Of a stretch of DNA of 6,810 nt, positions 1 to 5,397 are shown piece after piece. The notes under the pieces are model-generated. The model saw only the letters and a program-made list of their open reading frames with translations. It had not been told where the DNA came from and searched no databases. Positions within the stretch are counted from its first letter, which is position 1. Each line of letters begins with the position of its first letter. The position numbers and the translations under genes are program-made. Source of the stretch: Planctomycetaceae bacterium. GTDB lineage: Bacteria; Planctomycetota; Planctomycetia; Planctomycetales; Planctomycetaceae. The DNA is taken from the NCBI GenBank assembly GCA_020426085.1, contig JAGQQP010000228.1:1-6810 (forward strand). Direction: 5' to 3'.

Positions 1-143
1 CGGGCAAATTCCAGAACTTTGACGGCGTTAAAACCGAAATCATGCAGCAGTATATTCCTGCGAAATACAACGCTGATTCCACGCTCAGGTATGAAGTGAA
101 GACCGGTGAAAACACCGCTGATTTTTCACTCCAGGCCCGCTAG
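1..143 (+). CDS. 3' end of a probable carboxypeptidase-regulatory-like domain protein (partial)
   Basis: An open frame enters from the left edge and ends at the TAG at 141-143, leaving 46 residues. The tail contains an IPAKYN segment, then STLRYEVKTGENTADFSL and AR before the stop. A pattern of 'P-x-KY, then T/S-x-L-x-x-E/T-V-K-x-G-x-N, then F-x-L' is what I recall from the C-termini of small planctomycete secreted proteins with a carboxypeptidase-regulatory-like (beta-sandwich) domain, which often sit beside DUF1559 genes. The next gene on the same strand starts 70 bp downstream, which fits such a pair. The N-terminus, signal peptide and most of the domain lie outside the window. The coding call is fairly secure because of the clean frame and protein-like composition; the family is an inference from a short tail. 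Confidence 0.6.
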   Translation, partial: GKFQNFDGVKTEIMQQYIPAKYNADSTLRYEVKTGENTADFSLQAR

Positions 144-160
144 CGATTTCTCTGCAGTCC

Positions 161-194
161 GATGATCTGATTGATCATTCTATTTCTATTTCTT
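161..194 (+). terminator. weak hairpin followed by a T-rich stretch
   Basis: ATGATC (162-167) and GATCAT (173-178) form a 6-bp stem around a 5-nt loop, extendable by a G-U pair. A pyrimidine, T-rich run follows at 179-194. It lies 18 nt after the stop of the upstream gene and could be a weak or partial terminator between that gene and the DUF1559 gene. The stem is AT-rich, so read-through is likely and chance is possible. Confidence 0.3.
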
Positions 195-213
195 AGAGGG
201 AAACACCAACACT

Positions 214-1143
214 ATGAAGACTACTTTTCTGAAGCGTCGCCAGGGATTTACTTTGATTGAACTGCTGGTGGTGATTGCCATCATCGCGATTCTGATCGCA
301 CTGCTGCTGCCAGCCGTGCAACAGGCACGTGAAGCAGCCCGCCGCTCTACCTGTAAGAATAACCTGAAGCAGATCGGTCTGGCACTGCACAACTATCACG
401 ATACAGCGTTAACGTTTCCCTCCTCACATGTGCGCACTGTCACAAACAGTTGGCTGTCGAGCCAGATTGGCTGGCAGGCCCGCATTCTCCCTTACGTGGA
501 TCAGGCGAATCTGTACAACCTGATCGACTGGAGCATTCAGCCTGGCAATACCGGAACCGCCAATACCTCCGTCATGAAAGAGGAACTACCTGTCTTTCGT
601 TGCCCCAGCGATCCTGGCAGCCGTGGAACGACGGGGCAGTCTGGCTATGGCCCGACCAACTATGTTGTTTGCTCGGCCCAATACGGCACTTTCTCAGCCG
701 GCGGAACCGACTTTGCAAACAACGGAAAATCGATCATGTTCCTGAACAGCGCCACCCGCATTCGCGACATTACCGACGGAACTTCAAATACAATGATCGC
801 TGCCGAATGTATCGTGGGACGTCCCTACGCCAGTGCCAATGCGACCTCCAATACAGTCTGTACCGGTACTGCCAACCAGATGCTGAGAGGTTACACCTGG
901 TTCTGGGGCCAGGCGATGCATATGTGGAGCTACACCACTCTGGTCGGACCCAATACCGATTTACTCGAATGCTCCAGTGGAACTGGTGGACCCGCTCTGA
1001 TGGGTTCGCATAGCCAGCATACAGGCGGCGTGCATGTACTCTTCGCCGATGGACGCATTCAGTTTATTTCCGAAAACATCAACCTGGGAACCTGGCAGGA
1101 CCTGGGAAGCAAGTCAGACGGAAATGTGATCGGCGAGTATTAA
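214..1143 (+). CDS. DUF1559 protein with prepilin-type N-terminal cleavage/methylation motif
   Basis: A 309-residue protein of the planctomycete DUF1559 family (SBP_bac_10-like). Residues 9-16 (RQGFTLIE) are a type III (prepilin) signal: cleavage is expected after Gly11, leaving Phe12 as the N-terminal residue and Glu16 at mature position 5. A hydrophobic helix follows (about 14-34), then the amphipathic [31 protein letters not shown] block typical of the family. Further signatures are CPSD (130-133), TDGTSNT (187-193) and the H-x9-DG motif, His269 to Asp279-Gly280. Length is normal for the family. The precise role is unknown; by homology it is processed by prepilin peptidase and exposed on the membrane or cell surface as a pseudopilin-like protein. 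The ATG is preceded by AGAGGG at 195-200, a rather long 13-nt spacing. A strong terminator follows, so it ends its transcription unit. Confidence 0.97.
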   Translation: MKTTFLKRRQGFTLIELLVVIAIIAILIALLLPAVQQAREAARRSTCKNNLKQIGLALHNYHDTALTFPSSHVRTVTNSWLSSQIGWQARILPYVDQANLYNLIDWSIQPGNTGTANTSVMKEELPVFRCPSDPGSRGTTGQSGYGPTNYVVCSAQYGTFSAGGTDFANNGKSIMFLNSATRIRDITDGTSNTMIAAECIVGRPYASANATSNTVCTGTANQMLRGYTWFWGQAMHMWSYTTLVGPNTDLLECSSGTGGPALMGSHSQHTGGVHVLFADGRIQFISENINLGTWQDLGSKSDGNVIGEY

Positions 1144-1170
1144 ATCTGACCCGCCTGCTTGCTGAAAACA

Positions 1171-1213
1171 GATGCGGCCAGTGGAGCAACAATCCACTGG
1201 CCGTATTCATTTC
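1171..1213 (+). terminator. intrinsic terminator of the DUF1559 gene
   Basis: A perfect 11-bp GC-rich stem pairs 1175-1185 (CGGCCAGTGGA) with 1193-1203 (TCCACTGGCCG) around the 7-nt loop GCAACAA. It extends outward by about four A-T and G-U pairs and is followed by the T-rich TATTCATTT. It begins 28 nt after the TAA at 1141-1143. The other flank (GAAAACAG) gives a U-rich tail on the opposite strand, so it may also stop transcripts from the convergent gene at 1341-1697. Confidence 0.88.
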
Positions 1214-1269
1214 CCAATCGCAGACTCCATGAGAGTCACGAAAAGATTCTTCAACATACATCAGCGGCA

Positions 1270-1320
1270 ATCAGCCGCGAAACCGGTTCTGAAACAGAGA
1301 GCCGGTTTTCATCGGCTGAT
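1270..1320 (-). terminator. 51-nt two-part hairpin between convergent genes
   Basis: The outer arms ATCAGCCG (1270-1277) and CGGCTGAT (1313-1320) pair perfectly. Inside a small asymmetric internal loop, AAACCGGTTCT (1280-1290) pairs over 11 positions, one of them G-U, with AGAGCCGGTTT (1298-1308) around a 7-nt loop. It lies 20 nt beyond the stop of the - strand gene at 1341-1697. A smaller stem, GACTG (1327-1331) with CAGTC (1336-1340), abuts that stop codon. No clean T-run follows on either strand, so it may be a 3' stabilising structure or a poor terminator; the terminator label is an inference. Confidence 0.5.
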
Positions 1321-1340
1321 AAGTTTGACTGAGCGCAGTC

Positions 1341-1697
1341 TCAACTGCATTGTTCTGCACCACGCGTGATGCCCCCTAATTCTGCTGCCAGTCGCTCTGC
1401 GATCTGACGGCACACATCGGAGCACTCCGCGAGACCTTCGACAATGATCACTTCGGGAACATCTGCGATCTGCAGGCCCAGTGCAGTCAGCTCGTCGTGG
1501 CATTCAAATACCACGTTTTCTGTCGGCTGGACGTCAACAGTGATAATCAGCTGATTCTTATTCAGCCTCCAGTGGCGATCTTCAGGAGAACAGGAGACTT
1601 CCCCTTCCTGATCATCGAGAATGCGTTCCACATTGACAGTTTCTGAATCACCGAGCGCATGTTTCAGAAAGACCCGACTTGCAGTAATGATCGACAT
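1341..1697 (-). CDS. hypothetical protein, 118 aa, acidic and cysteine-containing
   Basis: I do not recognise this family. The frame stays open up to 1727, but the ATG at 1695-1697 is preferred because GGAGAGGA lies about 6 nt upstream of it; this gives a protein starting MSIITASRVF. The sequence alternates short beta-like stretches (QLIITVDV at 49-56, NVVFECHDEL at 61-70, PEVIIVEG at 81-88) with an alpha-helical C-terminus (SDVCRQIAERLAAELGG, 93-109). This suggests a small alpha/beta soluble protein. It has five cysteines (36, 66, 92, 96, 117), with a Cys-x3-Cys pair at 92-96 but no recognised metal-binding motif. There is no signal peptide or membrane segment. It is convergent with the DUF1559 gene and separated from the epimerase-like gene by about 220 bp that contain a likely promoter and leader, so it is probably transcribed alone. 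Confidence 0.75.
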   Translation of the reverse strand: MSIITASRVFLKHALGDSETVNVERILDDQEGEVSCSPEDRHWRLNKNQLIITVDVQPTENVVFECHDELTALGLQIADVPEVIIVEGLAECSDVCRQIAERLAAELGGITRGAEQCS

Positions 1698-1802
1698 ACT
1701 TGTCCTCTCCATAAAATGTTCAATCAATCAACTCTTCGGAACAGTATCTCTGAATCGTTCTGATCAGAGCAGATTTCTTGAGAAAACATATTTTCTGTTC
1801 CA
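1698..1802 (-). promoter_or_regulatory. foldable 5' leader of the 118-aa protein
   Basis: The inferred leader of about 105 nt contains several complementary pairs: GGAACAG (1738-1744) with CTGTTCC (1795-1801), CTCTGA (1748-1753) with TCAGAG (1764-1769), and AGAAAA (1781-1786) with TTTTCT (1791-1796). Two of these overlap by two bases and would compete in part. The Shine-Dalgarno region at about 1704-1710 is outside these stems. No known riboswitch class is recognised, and the leader's extent depends on the predicted promoter being right. Confidence 0.35.
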
Positions 1803-1808
1803 GCTCAC

Positions 1809-1837
1809 AGTATACAACAGTTAAAGTCGATTGTCGC
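1809..1837 (-). promoter_or_regulatory. candidate sigma70-type promoter for the 118-aa protein gene
   Basis: Read on the - strand, a -35-like GCGACA (1832-1837, matching the GACA of TTGACA) is separated by exactly 17 bp from a -10-like TATACT (1809-1814, 5 of 6 to consensus). Transcription would start near 1802. Planctomycete promoters are poorly defined, so this rests only on consensus resemblance and position. Confidence 0.4.
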
Positions 1838-1920
1838 CAGAAAATCAGGCATTCACCAAACACGGTCAGTATGTCGCAGTCTGCACTTGCATATAAACAC
1901 GGTTTTGCTAACAGTTTATC

Positions 1921-2841
1921 TCATGCATAAATATCGTGCAGCGCAGATTCCAGATCGGGAAAAGAAAACTCGAACTCCTCTTCCCGCAAACGACGCGAGA
2001 CACAGTAGCGACCATACAAGGCCAGCTCGGGATCGGTCTTCATCAGCAGCGGCGCGCCGATCCGTACCATCCAGCTTGCCGCGGGCAGACCGATCGGCCT
2101 CTTGAGTGCTTTTCGTAAAGCGCGCATGAATTCGGCATTCGAAACCGGTTCGGGAGCTGTTGCCAGGTAAGCTCCCTGCATACTGTCATCGGTGATCGCA
2201 CGAAAGAAGAGGCGATTCATATCCAGTTCGTGAATCCAGCTCATCCCCTGCTGACCACTGCCTACAGTTCCCCCCAGTCCCCAGCGAACGAGTTTACTCA
2301 GCCGCGACAAAGCGCCTCCATTGCGGCCGACGACAAAACTGGTTCGTAGAATGACCTGCCGCATCTCAGGCAGAACTGCTCGGGAATAAGCGGCCTCCCA
2401 CTCCTGCGCCACGAAAGGAGCCAGGCCATATCCGAAGGCAGAGTCTTCATCACAGACACACTCCGGCGGATCGCCATACCGGTGTGCTGTCGACATCTGC
2501 ACCCAGACCGGAGGCGGCGAGGGAATCTTCCGCACCGCCTTCCCGAGCACATCCGTTGCTTCTACCCGCGAGCGCAGAATTTCGTCACAGTGATCGGGAG
2601 TCTTGATGCAGTCGACAGTGCGGCCGGCGAGGTTCACAATGGCGGTTGCCCCATCCAGTTCCCGGCACCACTCACCAACACTGCGGGCATCCCAGCGCAC
2701 GAACCGCCAGGCCCCCTGACGCCGGGGTTCATTTCGCGAAAGCAGCACTACTTCGTAGTCCAGTTCCGTCAGATAACGCGCCAGGTTTAAGCCCAGAAAT
2801 CCACTGCCGCCGGCGATAATGATTTTGTTGTTGGTCTCCAT
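1921..2841 (-). CDS. TIGR01777 family protein (NAD(P)-dependent epimerase-like, DUF1731 C-terminus)
   Basis: A 306-residue extended-SDR-like cytosolic protein of the YfcH/TIGR01777 type. The Rossmann dinucleotide-binding loop is GGSGFLG (11-17), followed by AIVNLAG at 67-73, the family's MSTAHRYGD (116-124) in place of the usual SAS-GYYG, WEAAY (148-152), an [13 protein letters not shown] stretch (166-178), [11 protein letters not shown] (188-198), SWIH (201-204) and [10 protein letters not shown] (229-238). The last 50 or so residues ([14 protein letters not shown] through [13 protein letters not shown]) match the DUF1731 tail. Length is normal for the family. The reaction and substrate are unknown for most members; NAD(P) binding is inferred from the loop. 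The ATG is certain because an in-frame TGA lies two codons upstream; AGGAAG is 13 nt before it. It lies 54 bp downstream of the DUF2332 gene and is probably co-transcribed with it. Confidence 0.94.
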   Translation of the reverse strand: METNNKIIIAGGSGFLGLNLARYLTELDYEVVLLSRNEPRRQGAWRFVRWDARSVGEWCRELDGATAIVNLAGRTVDCIKTPDHCDEILRSRVEATDVLGKAVRKIPSPPPVWVQMSTAHRYGDPPECVCDEDSAFGYGLAPFVAQEWEAAYSRAVLPEMRQVILRTSFVVGRNGGALSRLSKLVRWGLGGTVGSGQQGMSWIHELDMNRLFFRAITDDSMQGAYLATAPEPVSNAEFMRALRKALKRPIGLPAASWMVRIGAPLLMKTDPELALYGRYCVSRRLREEEFEFSFPDLESALHDIYA

Positions 2842-2895
2842 AGCTCAAATGTGCTTCCTGACTCTGTAAGATGAATTCATATTTAATCAGACCGC

Positions 2896-3921
2896 TTACG
2901 CCAGCCATTCCAGCCAGCGGCCGTGTCCGTCGGTGTTGGCCAGTGTCTCTCGTGTGAGTAAGCCTCCGCGGAAAACCTGCAATCGTAAATGAGCGTCGTG
3001 CAGATTATTAAACAGATGCAGCAGATCCCGGTGCCGGCCCAGTTCGCGAACCGTTTCCAGAAAGGCTTCCCCCTTCTCTCGGGAGATCTGATTGGCGACA
3101 TGCGTGTGATAGATGCAGAGCAGAGTATCCTTCGGGATCTCAGCTGCGATGGAACTGACCTCTGCAAAACCGTCGCCGGTACGCAGATCGAGTTCGACTT
3201 CCTGCTGTTGCTTGATGGCAGCTTCCAGCAGATTTCGACGCCAGAACTGTTCGGGCCAGATCAATGCTCGCAGCCAGTCAACTTCTGCAGGAGCGGAAAC
3301 ATCGATGGGATGCAGGTCCACGCCGATTCGTTGTGTGACCAGAGGCAGGGAATCCTGCAAACCGGGAGAACGCTTGCCGAGAAATTCCGAAGTGATCAAC
3401 GTTGGCGAGTCAAGGTTTCCATAGATCTCTTCGTTCTCATCATACTCATAACGGTAACGGTCCCAGAGCAGATTCAGCCCGGCACTGCAGCCAATCTCCA
3501 GCAGGGCCAGCGGTTGAGGATCAAAGTGCCGCAGCGCATACATGAATGCGGGAAACAGACAGGCACAGCGGCGGACTTCGTTGGTCTGTACAAGTCGTGT
3601 CTGCAGCAGTTCGATGATCTCTCGCTGATGACTCAATACGAAATCTTTAAATGCCGGAAAAGCCTGGGTGGGATCTTTCGGCTTCGGCGTGCACGTCGCG
3701 TAATATTCTGCCAGTGGATGATTGGGATCGGCAACCAGCAGATAATGCACCGCCGCAAACAGCAGATTCGGAACCGGCTGACCGGCGGAAGCCTGCCCGG
3801 CGATCAGCAGCAGCTCTTCATCAGCGGCAATGGCTTCCGTCAGACTGCAATACAGGGGCGACGTTTCCTGGCACTTCGGTCCCGCAAATGAAAGAAAGGC
3901 TTCCGACAGTCGTGAGTTCAT
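2896..3921 (-). CDS. DUF2332 domain-containing protein
   Basis: A 341-residue cytosolic protein spanning the whole DUF2332 family. Diagnostic blocks in order are SPLY (21-24), a hydrophobic AAVHYLL with HPLAEYY (56-74), VQTNEVRRCACLFPAF (111-126), LLEIGCSAGLNLLWDRY (140-156), QRIGVDLHPIDV (197-208), IWPEQFWRR (221-229) and CIYHTHVANQ (269-278). The LEIGCSAGLNL loop resembles motif I of Rossmann-fold, SAM-dependent methyltransferases (E-x-G-x-x-x-G), so a methyltransferase-like fold is plausible. No substrate is known and catalysis is not established for the family. An in-frame TGA five codons before the ATG fixes the start. The ribosome-binding site is weak (only GAG near the start), which suggests modest translation. 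It precedes the epimerase-like gene by 54 bp on the same strand. Confidence 0.93.
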   Translation of the reverse strand: MNSRLSEAFLSFAGPKCQETSPLYCSLTEAIAADEELLLIAGQASAGQPVPNLLFAAVHYLLVADPNHPLAEYYATCTPKPKDPTQAFPAFKDFVLSHQREIIELLQTRLVQTNEVRRCACLFPAFMYALRHFDPQPLALLEIGCSAGLNLLWDRYRYEYDENEEIYGNLDSPTLITSEFLGKRSPGLQDSLPLVTQRIGVDLHPIDVSAPAEVDWLRALIWPEQFWRRNLLEAAIKQQQEVELDLRTGDGFAEVSSIAAEIPKDTLLCIYHTHVANQISREKGEAFLETVRELGRHRDLLHLFNNLHDAHLRLQVFRGGLLTRETLANTDGHGRWLEWLA

Positions 3922-4038
3922 ATTCTGCTCAATTCAAAGATCGGGATTCTCAACAGCCTCTCCCCGCTGAGAAAGGACCCTGAAAATGATCGGAAGTCAG
4001 AAGATTCTATCATACACAATGAGACAACCGGGAATCTA

Positions 4039-4704
4039 TTAAAACATCTCGTATCCGGTCACAAAATAAATCATCGAATCGGCAATCAGCGCCAGCCCGA
4101 CCAGCGTCAGTAGAATGGGCATCAGAAAATTGCTGATGCTGACCAGCCACGAATTAATGGTGCGTAAGATTTCCTGACTCTTCTGACCGGAAGTGGCTAT
4201 CAGAACGGGCACCAGGGCAAACGGCAGTGCATACAGCACGTTGTAGACCGCCAACACGACCAGCGCCGTCACTGGTGTCATGTCGGCCTTCAGCATTTGG
4301 TCTAAAGCCGCAAAATAGGGAAGCGCGAACGGCATGCCCATGAAACTGACCACTGCCCCCAGACCGATCGCCTTGAACGGGGTCACCGTGCGGTTTTCTT
4401 CTGTCTGTTCTTTGCTTTGAGTTTTCCAGGAGAGGTAGCCCACCCAGAGCAGAATCAGACCGATCACAAATCCGATGATGTAATCGATCAGTTGCGGATG
4501 CGAGAGATGATCGGAAATCTGTTCGATGCCGACTGCGATCACAATACCGGCGAGATAATAAGCCAGCGTATGTCCCAGCAGGACAGCGCAGCAGTTGATC
4601 ACAGGACGATCCGAGCCAGCGGCGTAGACCAGAAAAGCGAATAAGACAGGGTTGACGACATCCGCAATCAGAATCGGAATCAAAGTCATCCAGAGCTCAA
4701 ACAC
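4039..4704 (-). CDS. six-TM membrane protein, GAP/LysE-like transporter family (tentative)
   Basis: A 221-residue inner-membrane protein if it starts at the GTG at 4702-4704. That start has AAAAGG at 4715-4720, 10 nt upstream. The frame extends to a TTG at 4773, but that adds a charged, cysteine-rich leader with no ribosome-binding site; an internal ATG at 4687-4689 (residue 6) is the other option. Six hydrophobic segments are visible at about 7-29, 36-60, 72-93, 113-136, 145-171 and 190-215, with a charged loop (KTQSKEQTEENR, 94-105) between the third and fourth. The 3+3 layout, the early Asn-Pro in the first helix (NPVLFAF) and the ALPYFAALD...YNVLYALPF block in the second half resemble GAP/Sap-type members of the LysE-like superfamily. 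The cargo is unknown. The family name is from memory of pattern, so treat it as provisional; the membrane assignment is secure. Confidence 0.75.
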   Translation of the reverse strand: MFELWMTLIPILIADVVNPVLFAFLVYAAGSDRPVINCCAVLLGHTLAYYLAGIVIAVGIEQISDHLSHPQLIDYIIGFVIGLILLWVGYLSWKTQSKEQTEENRTVTPFKAIGLGAVVSFMGMPFALPYFAALDQMLKADMTPVTALVVLAVYNVLYALPFALVPVLIATSGQKSQEILRTINSWLVSISNFLMPILLTLVGLALIADSMIYFVTGYEMF

Positions 4705-4726
4705 AGACTCACATCCTTTTAAGTCT
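4705..4726 (-). promoter_or_regulatory. Shine-Dalgarno displayed in a small hairpin loop before the GTG start
   Basis: AGACT (4705-4709) and AGTCT (4722-4726) form a 5-bp stem whose 12-nt loop carries AAAAGGA on the - strand. The stem directly abuts the proposed GTG start at 4704. This supports a start here rather than at the far upstream TTG. A 5-bp stem could arise by chance. Confidence 0.35.
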
Positions 4727-4796
4727 AAAATACATACACGACAGCCCTTAGCTGCTATCAGGCTATCATACAACTTTCACTGATATCTTGTAGAGT

Positions 4797-5297
4797 TCAG
4801 ACGACATCTGCTGTTAGATTTTCATTCAGGACCAGCGCGGTCTCGTTGATCACAGACTCGATATAATCACGATAAACACAGCCCCAAAATGATTTTGCTT
4901 CCAGTTTATGTAGTTTACCTGTATCCTGTTCCAGTAAAGCAGGTGCATGGAACACACACCAGCGTTTTCGATAGGTATTTTGCACATCAATAATCAGCTC
5001 TTCCGAAAATGAGCCACCCACATAGATCGGAAGTAAAGCGTAGCCGCACTGAATACCGAATGGCAGAACGGTGTTTTTATGCTGCCCGGCAAATTCTCGC
5101 AAGGCCGCATAGTCATCCAGAATCGACTGGTAATTTTCAGGCGTCCGCTCGATGATAAACACATATGTCACCAGCTGAGTTGCAAACCAGGTTAAGCGGA
5201 ATGGCTCCTGATGCAGCACCTGCACTTCCTGATCGGCGTAGTTCCACGAATGCACCTGCCAGCCTTTGTTTCGAAATACAGTCGTAGCTATGGACAT
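4797..5297 (-). CDS. hypothetical protein, 166 aa
   Basis: I do not recognise the family. The open frame reaches a TTG at 5333, with an ATG just inside it at 5328-5330, but the ATG at 5295-5297 is preferred because GGGAGA lies about 7 nt upstream. The product then starts MSIATTVFRNKGWQ. It is rich in aromatic residues (HSWNY at 16-20, RLTWFATQLVTYVFIIER at 34-51, GYALLPIYVGGSF at 85-97, KRWCVFHAPALLE at 111-123, KSFWGCVYRDYI at 135-146) and has cysteines at 84, 114 and 139-140. There is no signal peptide or clear transmembrane helix; the hydrophobic stretches look like buried beta-strands. The dense aromatic blocks look conserved rather than random, and I infer a compact globular cytosolic protein. 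The next gene starts about 92 bp downstream. A 10-bp inverted repeat lies about 70-90 bp upstream of the start. Confidence 0.8.
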   Translation of the reverse strand: MSIATTVFRNKGWQVHSWNYADQEVQVLHQEPFRLTWFATQLVTYVFIIERTPENYQSILDDYAALREFAGQHKNTVLPFGIQCGYALLPIYVGGSFSEELIIDVQNTYRKRWCVFHAPALLEQDTGKLHKLEAKSFWGCVYRDYIESVINETALVLNENLTADVV

Positions 5298-5364
5298 AGC
5301 TTGTCTCCCGATCTTGTTGAATATTTTCATCAACTCTGTATTAAGATAACGCAGCTACGGTCAG

Positions 5365-5388
5365 ATTGTTCAAATTACTTTGAACAAT
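5365..5388. promoter_or_regulatory. perfect 10-bp inverted repeat: candidate operator or weak terminator
   Basis: ATTGTTCAAA (5365-5374) and TTTGAACAAT (5379-5388) are exact reverse complements around the 4-nt spacer TTAC. The repeat lies 9 nt beyond the stop of the hydrolase gene and upstream of the 166-aa gene. The stem is AT-rich and no T-run follows on the - strand, so it is a poor intrinsic terminator. Its symmetry and size suit a dimeric repressor site. A weak -35/-10-like pair on the - strand (TTGAAC at 5368-5373, TATCTT at 5343-5348, 19-bp spacing) would put the -35 inside one arm. Confidence 0.5.
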
Positions 5389-5397
5389 TGTCCGATT

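Noticed and set aside
450..1013. A 187-codon frame inside the DUF1559 gene on the same strand
   Set aside because: It is a shifted-frame shadow with low-complexity Arg/Cys-rich translation and no domain; the DUF1559 frame covers it completely.
1698..1727. The longer N-terminus (MIEHFMERTS) for the 118-aa protein
   Set aside because: The strong GGAGAGGA Shine-Dalgarno lies inside this segment and is well placed for the ATG at 1697, so the segment is more likely untranslated.
2871..2880. ATGAATTCAT palindrome between the DUF2332 and epimerase-like genes
   Set aside because: A 10-bp AT-rich palindrome without a spacer is expected by chance at this scale and has no flanking promoter or T-run.
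2989..3891. A 300-codon open frame on the + strand, antisense to the DUF2332 gene
   Set aside because: Its codon boundaries coincide exactly with those of the - strand gene, so its openness only reflects rare use of TTA, CTA and TCA codons there. The predicted protein has no recognisable domain, whereas the DUF2332 match is extensive.
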